DNA of 64,000 nucleotides from Pelosinus sp. IPA-1 (lineage in GTDB: Bacteria > Bacillota > Negativicutes > DSM-13327): the NCBI RefSeq assembly GCF_030269905.1, contig NZ_BSVC01000014.1, positions 19,931 through 83,930 on the forward strand, given 5' to 3'. The notes beneath the pieces are model-generated. The model made no database searches. It was not told where the DNA came from and was given only the letters and a program-made list of their open reading frames with translations. This document shows, in pieces, positions 16,521-26,527 of this stretch (positions are counted from its first letter, which is position 1; every line of letters begins with the position of its first letter). A program made the position numbers and the translations under genes.

Positions 16521-19500
16521 GTGACCAAATTACGTGCGGAGTTGTTTGGAAAGCCAGCAATATATTGGAATGATCAAAAGATGGTGTTTCCATTTGCTAA
16601 GATGGAAGCCTTGTTGTACTATCTTTTGGTTATAGGTGAGGCTACACGTGATAGTCTAGCAGCCCTCTTCTGGGGAGATATGAGAGATAGTGCCGCTAAG
16701 AGGAATTTACGCAATACAGTTTATTTACTAAAAAAAATGTTTTCGGTGGATTTATTGATTACTTCATCACGAGCGAAGATTGTATTAAATCCAGAAGTTG
16801 TTGTAACGACGGAATTGGAGTTATTAACAGTAAACAATATTGCTAAATTTTTAGAAAAAGATACAGGTGAGTTTCTAGAAGGATTTTATTGCAAAGATGC
16901 AATCCATTTTGATGAGTGGGTTACTGAAATTCGTGAACGATTTCGAAAGGATAGCATAAGCTGTTTGACAAAATTGATCGTAAAGAAAATGAATTCTAAA
17001 GATTATACGTCTATGAAACGATACCTAAAGTACTTGATTAGACTGGATGCATATAATGAAGGAGCTTATCGGCTACTAATGAAGATCTATGAAAAAGAAG
17101 ATTCTCATAAAGTAGTGGAAATCTATCAACAGTTGGAACGGAAAATGGCACAGGATTTAGGTTTGTTACCCAGTGCTCGGACACAGGAAATTTATAAACG
17201 GATTAAGGATAGGAAGAGTAGGGTCACTCAGGAAGAGGTATTTAAAAGCCAAAAGTTTTATGGTCGCGAAAAAGAATTGGGGCAATTGCGTCTATTGCTG
17301 GATAGATCGTTCCAAAAGGAGCAGAACAAACGAATGCTACTGTTACAGGGCGATCAGGGCGTTGGTAAATCTGCAATTGTTGAACAACTGCTTTCACCGA
17401 TTTCAACAGTAAATTGTAATGTTTTTCGTACCCAATGCTATCAAGCTGAATTTGAGTATACTTATAAAGCATGGAATAATATTTTTTTACAAGTTATAGC
17501 GGTTTTAATGCAAGCCGAGATTGAGTTACCACCCCTTTGGAAGCAAGTTATTGCGTATGCTTTTCCGACAGCAAAAATAGGTGAAAAGCTTTTACAGACA
17601 AAAATAACAGTGGACACCTATAAATTCAGTACAACAATGATTGAAGAGATCATGTGCGAAGTATTGGTCAAGGCTTCTAGTTTGAAAAAAACGATTATTT
17701 TGATTGAAGACATTCATTGGATGGATAAGCAAGGGTGGTTGTTGCTATGGCAGTTATTACGCCTACATACCAATATTGTTTGTATTGCGACTTGCCATAG
17801 GGAATATTTACCGCAAATTGATAAATCAATAGAAGAGTTTGAACGTAACGGTATGCTGGAAAAGATGAACATTGGACGTTTCAGTGCACAAGACGTGATG
17901 AGCTTATCAAAAATACGCTTACCCAGCATTGGTAAGGAGATGCAAGCCAGGTTATACGAATATACAGGTGGCAATGCATTATTTCTAATTGAATGTCTGA
18001 ATTTGATTGCAGCCGGCAAAGATATCAGTCACTGTTCAATCAAGTTAAATAGCGTATTAAAGGAAAGAACGGCTAATGTTTCTGAAAATGGCAGAAAAGT
18101 TCTTGAAATAGCTTCCGTATTTTTTGATAATGCCAATTATGAAGTGCTGCTTGCCGTTTCAGCAATAAATGAATTTGACCTAGTTGAAGCAATTGAAGAG
18201 TTACAACAAAAGCAACTGCTAATGGAAGAGTTTGATTCAGACAAGGGTGATTCTAGTTATAAATTTTATAACTTAAAAATTCGTGATTATGTGTATCGTG
18301 AGATGTCGACAATAAGGCAACGAATTTTGCATAAGCGATCGGCACTTTATTTAGAACAGCAATTGCAATGTGGTATGCAAAGCAAAGATGTTTATGAACA
18401 TATTTTATATCATTACACAAACGCGGATGAAAAGCTGAAAATCTTAGATTATACGATTAAAATGGTCGAAAGATATTATTGCCCCCAATATGAGATGTTT
18501 CCGGAGTTAAATCATTACTATCCAACGGGGATTGATTTTCAGGAAAGTAGGAGTCAGATTACTACGTATTTCAGTAAGATAAGGGAATTATTAGATGTAT
18601 TATTGTCTAAAACAATAGCAGATGAGCGATTGGACACTTACCGAGTTGCTTATTGGGAGATGGCTGGGCGATATCATATCTGGAGAGGGGAACACTTAGC
18701 GGGGTTGAAATTAATGCATCAGATGCTACGGTTGGCTTCAAAGAAAAACCTCAGAGAGTATCAAATCAAGGGGTGTCAGCAAATTATTTATTGTGGTATT
18801 CAGACGCGGAAAGCATATCTAATAGAAAATTTTGCCATCAAGTTATTGCATTTGACCGAACAGGATGAACTTTCAGAGAAAAAGGCGACTGCATTACGAT
18901 TTTTAGGGGTGGCCTCTGCGCTCAAAGGCCAATATCAGCAGGCTGAGAAGTATTACCGAGAATCGCTGACTTTGTTAAAAAAATTGGCTGTTCACAATAG
19001 TTTCTATGTTTTTACCATAGCAGCAGCCAATAATTATATTGGTGATTTGCGGCGAGAAAGTTTTGATTATAAAGCAGCATTGTACCACTATGAGCAGGCA
19101 GCTAGAATCGCCGGACGCAAAAATGTTAGCGAAGGCGTAGCTTTGTTTTATATTAATGCTGGTTGTACAGCCTTTCAGCTAAATGACTATGGAAAAGCTA
19201 GTGCATACCTTATGGATGCTCTTGCTGTTGCAGATGGATTTGGCGATGAAAAGGGTTATTGGTGCTTGCGAGGTTATAGCACACTTTACTGTGTATTGGC
19301 ATTGATTGCAGTGAGGCTGCACCGTCCTCACGAAGCAAAACAGTACCTAGAGCAGGCAAAAGATTTTCTGGAGAAATATAATGATCAATACCAAAGTGGA
19401 GTAATTTTTCGCACGCAAGCAGAAATAAGGCTGTTAATGGAGCAGGAAAAAGGGATAGCGGAAGTATTTAAAGATTCGTTGACTTTGCCTGTGGCGGAAT

Positions 19501-19628
19501 ATTATATGAAGGCCCGAAAAGCTTTCGAAAGAACTGGCAGGATGGCTGAGATTACTTCTCTAGAGGAAATAATAGCCCAATATACAGTACAGAGTGATTA
19601 TAAGCAGCAAGCTGCTGAATTTATATAA
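16521..19628 (+). CDS. BTAD/SARP-type transcriptional activator with AAA ATPase and TPR domains
   Basis: The GTG at 16521 has AAGGAGA seven bases upstream; the 34 residues encoded further upstream are not supported. The 1035-residue product starts with an OmpR-like winged helix (AELFGKPAIYWNDQ, LAALFWGDM) followed by a BTAD helical domain to about 235. An ATPase follows, with a P-loop GDQGVGKSA (about 276) and Walker B ILIEDIHWMD (about 394). TPR-like repeats fill 750-1030. This is the LuxR-LAL/AfsR-like layout of signal-dependent activators. It lies just upstream of the histidine-degradation cluster, whose promoters carry SARP-type direct repeats, so it is the probable activator. Confidence 0.9.
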   Translation: MTKLRAELFGKPAIYWNDQKMVFPFAKMEALLYYLLVIGEATRDSLAALFWGDMRDSAAKRNLRNTVYLLKKMFSVDLLITSSRAKIVLNPEVVVTTELELLTVNNIAKFLEKDTGEFLEGFYCKDAIHFDEWVTEIRERFRKDSISCLTKLIVKKMNSKDYTSMKRYLKYLIRLDAYNEGAYRLLMKIYEKEDSHKVVEIYQQLERKMAQDLGLLPSARTQEIYKRIKDRKSRVTQEEVFKSQKFYGREKELGQLRLLLDRSFQKEQNKRMLLLQGDQGVGKSAIVEQLLSPISTVNCNVFRTQCYQAEFEYTYKAWNNIFLQVIAVLMQAEIELPPLWKQVIAYAFPTAKIGEKLLQTKITVDTYKFSTTMIEEIMCEVLVKASSLKKTIILIEDIHWMDKQGWLLLWQLLRLHTNIVCIATCHREYLPQIDKSIEEFERNGMLEKMNIGRFSAQDVMSLSKIRLPSIGKEMQARLYEYTGGNALFLIECLNLIAAGKDISHCSIKLNSVLKERTANVSENGRKVLEIASVFFDNANYEVLLAVSAINEFDLVEAIEELQQKQLLMEEFDSDKGDSSYKFYNLKIRDYVYREMSTIRQRILHKRSALYLEQQLQCGMQSKDVYEHILYHYTNADEKLKILDYTIKMVERYYCPQYEMFPELNHYYPTGIDFQESRSQITTYFSKIRELLDVLLSKTIADERLDTYRVAYWEMAGRYHIWRGEHLAGLKLMHQMLRLASKKNLREYQIKGCQQIIYCGIQTRKAYLIENFAIKLLHLTEQDELSEKKATALRFLGVASALKGQYQQAEKYYRESLTLLKKLAVHNSFYVFTIAAANNYIGDLRRESFDYKAALYHYEQAARIAGRKNVSEGVALFYINAGCTAFQLNDYGKASAYLMDALAVADGFGDEKGYWCLRGYSTLYCVLALIAVRLHRPHEAKQYLEQAKDFLEKYNDQYQSGVIFRTQAEIRLLMEQEKGIAEVFKDSLTLPVAEYYMKARKAFERTGRMAEITSLEEIIAQYTVQSDYKQQAAEFI

Positions 19629-19672
19629 GAAAAATATATGAGTAATAAAAATGTCATCGGCAAGGTCATGGC

Positions 19673-19735
19673 ATAGGGGATGGGAATGTTACAAAATGAA
19701 GGGCAATTTTGTAACAGCTCCAGCCCCTATTTTTC
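19673..19735 (+). terminator. Terminator of the activator gene
   Basis: A long two-part stem: ATAGGGG with CCCCTAT, and GTTACAAAAT with ATTTTGTAAC, followed by TTTTTC. It isolates the regulator from the PAS-fhs-hutG unit. Confidence 0.85.
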
Positions 19736-19844
19736 ATGCAAATTTCTCGTCATAGTCAGGCTATTGATATTCTGGGACTCTAAGCTGAGGAGGTTAATAA
19801 CTTTAATTTTTAACTTTAGATTGTTTGAACACCATTGAAAGCGA

Positions 19845-19876
19845 TTTGACGATATTTTGACAGTACTGATTATAAA
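19845..19876 (+). promoter_or_regulatory. SARP-type direct-repeat operator and -10 box, PAS-fhs-hutG promoter
   Basis: TTTGACG (19845) and TTTGACA (19856) are direct repeats with an 11-bp start-to-start distance. The second ends eight bases before a TATAAA -10 box (19871). This equals the layout known for SARP activators, where the repeats replace the -35. The same arrangement occurs at 23057. Confidence 0.75.
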
Positions 19877-19919
19877 ATTCATTTAAATACAAAGTTGTTT
19901 ATGTAGGAGGGTCAAGAAA

Positions 19920-20258
19920 ATGTCTAATGAATGGGTAAAGGAATTACCCTTTGCAGTCACTGTTACAGATAAAATTGGTAATATCATAGAAATGAATGCT
20001 CAATCCGTCAAAACATTCGAGAAGTATGGCGGTAAGAGTTTGGTTGGAAAAAATGTAAAAGATGTTCATTCTGAACATGCGTACAAAAAAATTGCTGAGA
20101 TTATCGAAACTAAAACTGCCAATAGCTATACAATTGAAAAAAATGGTGTAAAAAAGCTAGTTTATCAAACGCCTTGGTATCAGGATGGGGAATATGCAGG
20201 CTTGGTAGAACTCTCTATGGTAATTCCTGCTGAAATACCCCATTATGTAAGACAATAA
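19920..20258 (+). CDS. Small single PAS-domain protein
   Basis: A 112-residue cytoplasmic protein made of one PAS fold: LPFAVTVTDKIGNIIEMNAQS at the start (read in two parts), then SLVGKNVKDVHSEHAYKKIAEII, then beta strands ending with GEYAGLVELSMVIP. No output domain is attached. TAGGAGGG precedes the ATG. First gene of the fhs-hutG unit, 21 bases before fhs. It may sense a small ligand such as urocanate or a folate intermediate, or interact with the large activator upstream. That role is speculation from position. Confidence 0.85.
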   Translation: MSNEWVKELPFAVTVTDKIGNIIEMNAQSVKTFEKYGGKSLVGKNVKDVHSEHAYKKIAEIIETKTANSYTIEKNGVKKLVYQTPWYQDGEYAGLVELSMVIPAEIPHYVRQ

Positions 20259-20279
20259 AATGCTGACGAGGTGAAGGTA

Positions 20280-21947
20280 ATGAAAAGTGATGTGGAAATT
20301 GCCCAGGAATCTAAAATGCAGCCAATTCTCCAAATTGCAGCAAGTCTTGGTTTAACGGAAGAGGATATTGAGCAGTATGGAAAATATAAGGCTAAAATAT
20401 CGTTGTCGGTATGGGATAAAATAAAACAACGTCCCAATGGTAAATTAGTCTTGGTTAGTGCTATAAACCCGACGGCGGCTGGTGAGGGGAAAACGACAAC
20501 GACAGTTGGATTGGGCGATGCTTTTCGCAGATTAGGAAAAAAAGCGATGATTGCCTTACGTGAACCATCATTGGGACCTTGTTTTGGTATGAAGGGCGGT
20601 GCCGCTGGTGGTGGTTATGCACAAATTGTTCCTATGGAGGATATTAACTTACACTTTACCGGCGATATACATGCCGTGACGTCAGCACATAACTTATTGT
20701 CAGCTATTATTGATAATCACATTCAACAAGGTAATGTACTGAGCATTGACCCGCGCCGCGTTACATGGAGAAGGGTAATTGATCTTAACGACCGGGCATT
20801 ACGCCATATTATACTTGGGCTTGGTGGAAAGACTGACGGCGTACCACGGGAAAGCGGATTTGACATTACCGTTGCATCAGAGCTAATGGCTATTTTGTGT
20901 TTGGCGAAAGATTTAGATGATATGAAACAGCGAATCGGCAAGATCATTGTAGGCTATACCTATGACAATAAACCGGTTACGGCAGCTGATTTAAAAGTTA
21001 CGGGTGCATTAACACTCTTATTCAAAGATGCAATTAAACCTAACTTGGTGCAGACACTGGAAAATACACCGGCTTTTGTACATGGAGGACCATTTGCCAA
21101 TATCGCACATGGCTGCAATAGTGTAATGGCATCGAAATTTGCCTTAAAGTTATCAGAAATATTAATTACCGAGGCTGGTTTTGGTGCTGATCTAGGGGCA
21201 GAAAAGTTCATTGATATTAAATGTCGATTTGCAGGGTTTATGCCGGATGCAGTAGTGCTAGTTGCAACGATAAGGGCACTTAAGGCACATGGTGGCGTTA
21301 GCAAAACTGAGCTTACCAAAGAAAATCAGCAAGCACTAGAACTGGGGATGGAAAACCTTAAAAAACATATAGAAAACATGCAAAAATTTAATTTGCCTAC
21401 AGTAGTTGCTATTAATGTTTTTCCCAATGATATAGAAGCAGAATTGGCATTTGTCAGGGAGCAGTGCAAAACGCTTGGTGTCACCGTAACTCTTTCAAAA
21501 GTATGGGCCGATGGTGGTGCAGGAGGTATGGAACTTGCAGAACAGCTTCTTGACATGTTTAAACAGCCAAAGGCTGTTAGATTTTTGTATGATGAAACGC
21601 TACCTGTTAAAGAGAAGATTCGTGTGATTGCCAAAGAAATTTATGGTGCTGAAGCTGTCAGTTATAGCAAGGCAGCTGAAAAAAGCATCCAGGAGTTAAC
21701 TGGTATAGGCTTAGATAAAACGCCAGTTTGTATTGCTAAAACCCAATATTCTTTGTCTGATGATGCAACAAAAACTGGCCGTCCTGAAAAATTTACATTG
21801 ATGGTCAGAGAAATACGTATAGCTGCTGGCGCAGGATTTTTAGTGGCTATTACCGGAGATATTATGACCATGCCTGGGCTTCCCAAGAAACCAGCAGCGG
21901 AAATAATGGATATTGATAATAACGGTAAAATTAGTGGATTATTTTAA
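20280..21947 (+). CDS. fhs: Formate--tetrahydrofolate ligase
   Basis: A 555-residue enzyme catalysing formate + THF + ATP to 10-formyl-THF, reversibly. The ATG at 20280 has GAGGTG six bases upstream and is preferred over an upstream in-frame GTG. The P-loop is [18 protein letters not shown] (about 61-78). [21 protein letters not shown] and a C-terminal [15 protein letters not shown] are the family signatures. Usual length is about 556. Placed inside a histidine-degradation regulon, it may run towards formate and ATP, draining formimino-derived one-carbon units. Lies between the PAS gene and hutG. Confidence 0.96.
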   Translation: MKSDVEIAQESKMQPILQIAASLGLTEEDIEQYGKYKAKISLSVWDKIKQRPNGKLVLVSAINPTAAGEGKTTTTVGLGDAFRRLGKKAMIALREPSLGPCFGMKGGAAGGGYAQIVPMEDINLHFTGDIHAVTSAHNLLSAIIDNHIQQGNVLSIDPRRVTWRRVIDLNDRALRHIILGLGGKTDGVPRESGFDITVASELMAILCLAKDLDDMKQRIGKIIVGYTYDNKPVTAADLKVTGALTLLFKDAIKPNLVQTLENTPAFVHGGPFANIAHGCNSVMASKFALKLSEILITEAGFGADLGAEKFIDIKCRFAGFMPDAVVLVATIRALKAHGGVSKTELTKENQQALELGMENLKKHIENMQKFNLPTVVAINVFPNDIEAELAFVREQCKTLGVTVTLSKVWADGGAGGMELAEQLLDMFKQPKAVRFLYDETLPVKEKIRVIAKEIYGAEAVSYSKAAEKSIQELTGIGLDKTPVCIAKTQYSLSDDATKTGRPEKFTLMVREIRIAAGAGFLVAITGDIMTMPGLPKKPAAEIMDIDNNGKISGLF

Positions 21948-21982
21948 AAACCACAAGGTTGTATGACGAACTGGAGGATACT

Positions 21983-22993
21983 ATGTTTCAGAATCGATAT
22001 GAAGCAGCAGATTTTACGATATGGCGAGGGCGGATTGACAGTAGGGAAAATTATGATGCCTTCCGGTGGCACCAATGGATAAAATCACTGGATTTAAGGC
22101 AGCCAATCGGTGAATTTACAGGTAAAATGGGATTTGCTTTGCTAGGTTTTTGCTGTGACGAAGGTATTATACGGAACAATGGACGCAAGGGCGCTTCCTC
22201 GGGACCCGAGGGAATTCGCGGCGAACTTTCCAATTTACCGTGCTCATTTTCTTCTGAGGTATCTTTGTTTGATGCAGGAAATATTACCTGCACAGATGGA
22301 GAATTAATGAAAAGCCAGGTGGCGCTGGAACAAGCTGTGTTTCGTCTCAGGCAGGCAGGACTGTTTCCTCTTGTTATTGGTGGCGGACATGAAACCGCCT
22401 TAGGACACTTTCGGGGTCAAGCAGATTTTCTACGGCAAAAAGATGGCAAATGTCAATTGGGTATCTTAAATTTTGATGCTCATTTTGACCTTCGCCCTTT
22501 TGCCGGCGGCGGAAATTCAGGGACGATGTTTAGGCAGATTGCTGATGATGCCAGCCAATGGGGGGAAATGTTCCACTATTTTTGTCTGGGAATCCAACGT
22601 AGCAGCAATACACTTGAATTATTTAAAACAGCTCAGCAATTAGGCGTTGATTATTTATTAGCAGGTGATATTTTCACCAACAATGATGAACATATTATAG
22701 AAAAACTCGATTATTTTATGCAGTTGGTGCCCCATCTTTATGTAACGGTTTGCGCAGATGTGTTTGCTTCTTCCTTTGCTCCCGGGGTCAGTGCGCCACA
22801 ACCGCTAGGGTTGCATCCTGAGATAGTGCTAAAATATTTAAAGCATATACTTCGCACAAAAAAAGTAGTTGGGTTTGATATTGCTGAAGTGTCACCGCGG
22901 TTTGACCATGACCGAGCAACTGCAAGCTTAGCAAAAGTGATTATTTTCGCAGTAGTCGATACTCTCTGCCGACTGAAAGGATTAGCAAGATGA
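21983..22993 (+). CDS. hutG: Formimidoylglutamase (arginase/ureohydrolase family)
   Basis: GGAGGA seven bases before the ATG at 21983 decides the start over an upstream in-frame TTG. The 336-residue product has the ureohydrolase metal motifs GGGHETALGH, NFDAHFDLRP and, near the C-terminus, FDIAEVSPRFDHDRATA. The APGVSAPQPLG segment (about 265) is characteristic of HutG rather than arginase. It hydrolyses N-formimino-glutamate to glutamate and formamide. The cluster also encodes the transferase route (ftcD), so two ways to process formiminoglutamate are present. Last gene of the first unit. Confidence 0.92.
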   Translation: MFQNRYEAADFTIWRGRIDSRENYDAFRWHQWIKSLDLRQPIGEFTGKMGFALLGFCCDEGIIRNNGRKGASSGPEGIRGELSNLPCSFSSEVSLFDAGNITCTDGELMKSQVALEQAVFRLRQAGLFPLVIGGGHETALGHFRGQADFLRQKDGKCQLGILNFDAHFDLRPFAGGGNSGTMFRQIADDASQWGEMFHYFCLGIQRSSNTLELFKTAQQLGVDYLLAGDIFTNNDEHIIEKLDYFMQLVPHLYVTVCADVFASSFAPGVSAPQPLGLHPEIVLKYLKHILRTKKVVGFDIAEVSPRFDHDRATASLAKVIIFAVVDTLCRLKGLAR

Positions 22994-23056
22994 AAGCGAA
23001 GTTCTAAATTTTATTTAGACGATATGAGGTATTTTTAAAAAAATCAGTAAACGGTT

Positions 23057-23090
23057 TTTGACGTTATTTTGACAGTAGCTGCAATATAAT
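23057..23090 (+). promoter_or_regulatory. SARP-type direct-repeat operator and -10 box, hutU promoter
   Basis: TTTGACG (23057) and TTTGACA (23068), again exactly 11 bp apart, with TATAAT (23085) ten bases after the second repeat. Sequence identity with the site at 19845 extends to TTTGACG-N4-TTTGACAGTA, although the promoters are otherwise unrelated. Confidence 0.75.
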
Positions 23091-23170
23091 CAGAATATAA
23101 TAAATATTTAGAATGTATATAGATTTTTTGCATTGTTTTACTGAATATAGTTTTTGGGGAAGGGGATTTG

Positions 23171-25198
23171 ATGATGAATATTGACAATACAGTAATCACT
23201 TGTGCCATGACTGTTAAGTTGGACGATGTTTTGCCGGAGCCACCTATATTTGAAAAAGGGGTGCGTAGGGCGCCAGATAGAGGTTTTCGTTTAACAATTG
23301 AACAAAGTAAAGTGGCATTAAAAAATGCTCTGCGGTATGTCCCAGAAGCATTACATAGTCAATTGGCAAGGGAGTTCATGGAAGAATTAAAAGCGTTTGG
23401 GCGTATTTATGCCTATCGATATATGCCTTCAGAAAGGATCTACGGAAAACCCTTAGATGAATACAAAGGAAATTGCATAGAAGGTAAAGCGTTTCAGGTC
23501 ATGATTGATAATAACCTAGATCACAATGTAGCTCTTTATCCTTACGAAATGGTGACTTACGGAGAAACAGGCAGTGTATGTCAGAACTGGATGCAGTATC
23601 GGTTGATTAAAAAGTATTTGGAAGTTATGACTCAGGATCAAACGTTGGTTATAGAGTCAGGTCACCCCTTGGGATTGTTTCCGTCAAAACCTGAAGCGCC
23701 GAGGGTAATTATTACGAATGCACTAATGGTGGGGATGTTCGATAATCAGAATGATTGGGAAGTCGCTGAACAAATGGGAGTTGCTAATTATGGACAAATG
23801 ACAGCCGGCGGTTGGATGTACATTGGCCCACAGGGCATTGTTCATGGAACATTTAACACTTTATTGACTGCAGGCAGGATTAAATTGGGCGTAGCACCTG
23901 ACGATGACTTGCATGGAAAGTTATTTGTTTCCTCTGGATTAGGTGGTATGAGTGGTGCACAACCTAAGGCAACGGAAATTGCTGGTGCAGTAGGTATTAT
24001 AGCTGAAGTAGACGCCTCTCGTATTCAAACGAGGCTGGAACAGGGATGGGTTAACCAATGCAGCGATGATCTTGATCAGGTATTTAAGATTGCGAAGGAA
24101 TACCAATCTAAGGGCAAGGCGATATCCATAGCTTATCATGGCAATATAGTGGATTTACTAGAATATGCAGTAGCCAATCAAAAGCATATTGACTTATTGT
24201 CTGACCAAACTTCTTGCCATGCGGCTTATGACGGTGGCTATTGCCCACAAGGGCTGACTTTTGAAGAGAGAACTGCACTATTGAGGAATAATCGCAGCAA
24301 ATTTCATGAATTGGTCAATAAAAGTTTACAACGCCATTTTGAATTGGTTAAAGAATTGGTAGAGCGAGGAGCGTATTTCTTTGATTATGGCAATGCATTT
24401 ATGAAGGCCATTTATGATGCCGGGGTTAAAGAAATTGCTAAAAACGGGCATGACGAAAAAGATGGCTTTATTTTTCCTTCTTATGTGGAAGACATTATGG
24501 GGCCACAGTTGTTTGATTACGGCTATGGACCGTTCCGCTGGGTTTGCTTGAGCGGTAAGCAAGAGGACTTACATAAGACTGACCAGGCTGCAATGCAATG
24601 CATTAATCCTGAACGACGTGGACAGGACAGGGACAATTATATTTGGATTCGTGATGCTGAGAAGAATGGATTGGTTGTAGGAACTCAGGCGCGAATTTTA
24701 TACCAGGATGCAGAAGGTCGTAAGAAGATTGCTTTGCGGTTTAATGAAATGGTGCGTACAGGTGAGATTGGTCCAGTTATGTTGGGACGTGACCATCACG
24801 ATGTCAGCGGCACTGATTCACCTTTCCGTGAAACGGCGAACATTCGGGATGGCAGTAATGTAATGGCAGATATGGCAGTGCAATGTTTTGCCGGAAATGC
24901 TGCTAGAGGGATGAGTCTAGTAGCACTGCACAACGGTGGCGGTGTTGGAATTGGTAAGTGTATTAATGGTGGATTTGGCATGGTTTTGGATGGTAGTAAA
25001 AGAGTGGATGAAATTTTGCAATCGGCAATACTATGGGATGTTATTGGCGGCGTGGCCCGGCGGTCATGGGCAAGAAATGAACATTCCATTGAAACAATTA
25101 TTGAATTTAATCGCGATTATAGAGAGAAAGCTCATGTAACCATTCCTTATATACCAACAGATGAACTGATAGATAAAGTTGTAGCGGCTTTTTTTTAA
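23171..25198 (+). CDS. hutU: Urocanate hydratase (long form)
   Basis: A 675-residue NAD-dependent lyase converting urocanate to imidazolonepropionate. AAGGGGA precedes the ATG at 23171. Family features: GQMTAGGWMYIGPQGIVHGT (about 215-234), GLGGMSGAQPKA, the DQTSCHAAYDGGYCPQG stretch and ALHNGGGVGIGKCINGGFG near the C-terminus, with the catalytic-loop Cys in this region. It is about 120 residues longer than the Pseudomonas/Bacillus enzyme, matching the long HutU form found in anaerobes. First gene of the second hut unit, downstream of a SARP-type operator. Confidence 0.96.
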   Translation: MMNIDNTVITCAMTVKLDDVLPEPPIFEKGVRRAPDRGFRLTIEQSKVALKNALRYVPEALHSQLAREFMEELKAFGRIYAYRYMPSERIYGKPLDEYKGNCIEGKAFQVMIDNNLDHNVALYPYEMVTYGETGSVCQNWMQYRLIKKYLEVMTQDQTLVIESGHPLGLFPSKPEAPRVIITNALMVGMFDNQNDWEVAEQMGVANYGQMTAGGWMYIGPQGIVHGTFNTLLTAGRIKLGVAPDDDLHGKLFVSSGLGGMSGAQPKATEIAGAVGIIAEVDASRIQTRLEQGWVNQCSDDLDQVFKIAKEYQSKGKAISIAYHGNIVDLLEYAVANQKHIDLLSDQTSCHAAYDGGYCPQGLTFEERTALLRNNRSKFHELVNKSLQRHFELVKELVERGAYFFDYGNAFMKAIYDAGVKEIAKNGHDEKDGFIFPSYVEDIMGPQLFDYGYGPFRWVCLSGKQEDLHKTDQAAMQCINPERRGQDRDNYIWIRDAEKNGLVVGTQARILYQDAEGRKKIALRFNEMVRTGEIGPVMLGRDHHDVSGTDSPFRETANIRDGSNVMADMAVQCFAGNAARGMSLVALHNGGGVGIGKCINGGFGMVLDGSKRVDEILQSAILWDVIGGVARRSWARNEHSIETIIEFNRDYREKAHVTIPYIPTDELIDKVVAAFF

Positions 25199-25231
25199 TA
25201 GCAAGGGTTAAAGTGCAAAGGGGGAGATATT

Positions 25232-26527
25232 TTGCATAGGGAAAGTGGCAGCAGATCCTTACTAATCAAACATGCAGCTGAAATTGTTACCAATACTGGA
25301 ACGGCAGCAAAAAAAGGTGCAGGGATGAATCAATTAGCGAAAATTGAAGACGGAGCAATTCTAGTAAAAGAAGGCATCATTGAATGGGTAGGATTAACCG
25401 CTGACTTGCCTTTCTATAATGAGGAAAATACGGAAATCATTGATGCTTCAGGTTGTAGTGTAATTCCTGGTTTTGTAGATTCCCACACACACTTTGTCTT
25501 CGGCGGTTATCGTCCGGAAGAATTTTTCTGGAGACTAGACGGGACGCCCTATTTAGATATCTTAGAACGTGGCGGTGGTATTTTAAATACGGTTAAAGCT
25601 ACACAATCCATGGGGTATGATGCAATGTTACAAATTGCATCAAATCGGCTAGATGCTATGGTCGCCATGGGAGTTACTACTGTCGAAGGCAAGAGTGGTT
25701 ATGGACTGGATTTAGATACGGAACTAAGGCAATTAAAGGTCATGGGAGAATTAAACAATCGTCATGCTGTCGAAGTTGTACCAACTTTTATGGGGGCACA
25801 TGCTGTGCCGCCTGAGTATCGAGGGCGAGTAGATGATTATGTAGCATTTATCACACAAAAAGTTCTGCCGGCAGTAGTCGAGCAGGGAATTGCAGAATTT
25901 TGCGATGCGTTCTGTGAGAAGGGAGTATTTTCTGTAGAACAAACAAGAAAAATTCTACAAACTGCAAGTGGTCTGGGGCTTAAAACAAAAATCCATGCGG
26001 ATGAGATTGTGTCCTTTGGTGGAGCTGAGCTTGCAGCGGAACTAGGAGCTATTTCTGCTGATCACTTGCTACAGGCATCAGACAAGGGGATTGCTGAGAT
26101 GGCTGCACGCGGTGTAGTAGCGACGGTATTGCCAATGACAGCGTTTTGTCTGAGAGAAGAGTACGCTAGAGCCAGAGCGATGATTGATAGCGGCGGAGCA
26201 ATTGCACTCGCAACTGATTATAATCCAGGCAGCTGCTTTAGCCATTCAATCCCCATGTTGATCGCATTAGCGGCTATTCAGCTAAAACTTTCTCCAGCAG
26301 AAATTCTGACGGCGTTAACGTTGAACGGGGCCGCTGCTGTCGGGAGGGCAGATCACATTGGGACTTTAGAACGTGGAAAACAGGGGGATATTCTTATCCT
26401 TAAATACCCATCTCATTTGTTCCTAAGTTATCATGTTGGAATGGATATCATCGATAAGGTCATCAAAAAAGGGCAAGTGATTGTAGATAAACGTATGGCA
26501 AATTTGGAGGTAATTGATAGTGAGTAA
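25232..26527 (+). CDS. hutI: Imidazolonepropionase
   Basis: A 431-residue amidohydrolase that opens imidazolone-5-propionate to N-formimino-L-glutamate, third step of histidine breakdown. Metal ligands: DSHTHFVFGG (HxH, about 85), the His of FMGAHAVP, and IHADEI (about 250). DYNPGSCFSHS holds the conserved Asp near residue 330. The start is TTG with GGGGGAG upstream; the N-terminus is slightly longer than in Bacillus HutI. It overlaps ftcD by eight bases, so translational coupling is likely. Confidence 0.96.
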   Translation: MHRESGSRSLLIKHAAEIVTNTGTAAKKGAGMNQLAKIEDGAILVKEGIIEWVGLTADLPFYNEENTEIIDASGCSVIPGFVDSHTHFVFGGYRPEEFFWRLDGTPYLDILERGGGILNTVKATQSMGYDAMLQIASNRLDAMVAMGVTTVEGKSGYGLDLDTELRQLKVMGELNNRHAVEVVPTFMGAHAVPPEYRGRVDDYVAFITQKVLPAVVEQGIAEFCDAFCEKGVFSVEQTRKILQTASGLGLKTKIHADEIVSFGGAELAAELGAISADHLLQASDKGIAEMAARGVVATVLPMTAFCLREEYARARAMIDSGGAIALATDYNPGSCFSHSIPMLIALAAIQLKLSPAEILTALTLNGAAAVGRADHIGTLERGKQGDILILKYPSHLFLSYHVGMDIIDKVIKKGQVIVDKRMANLEVIDSE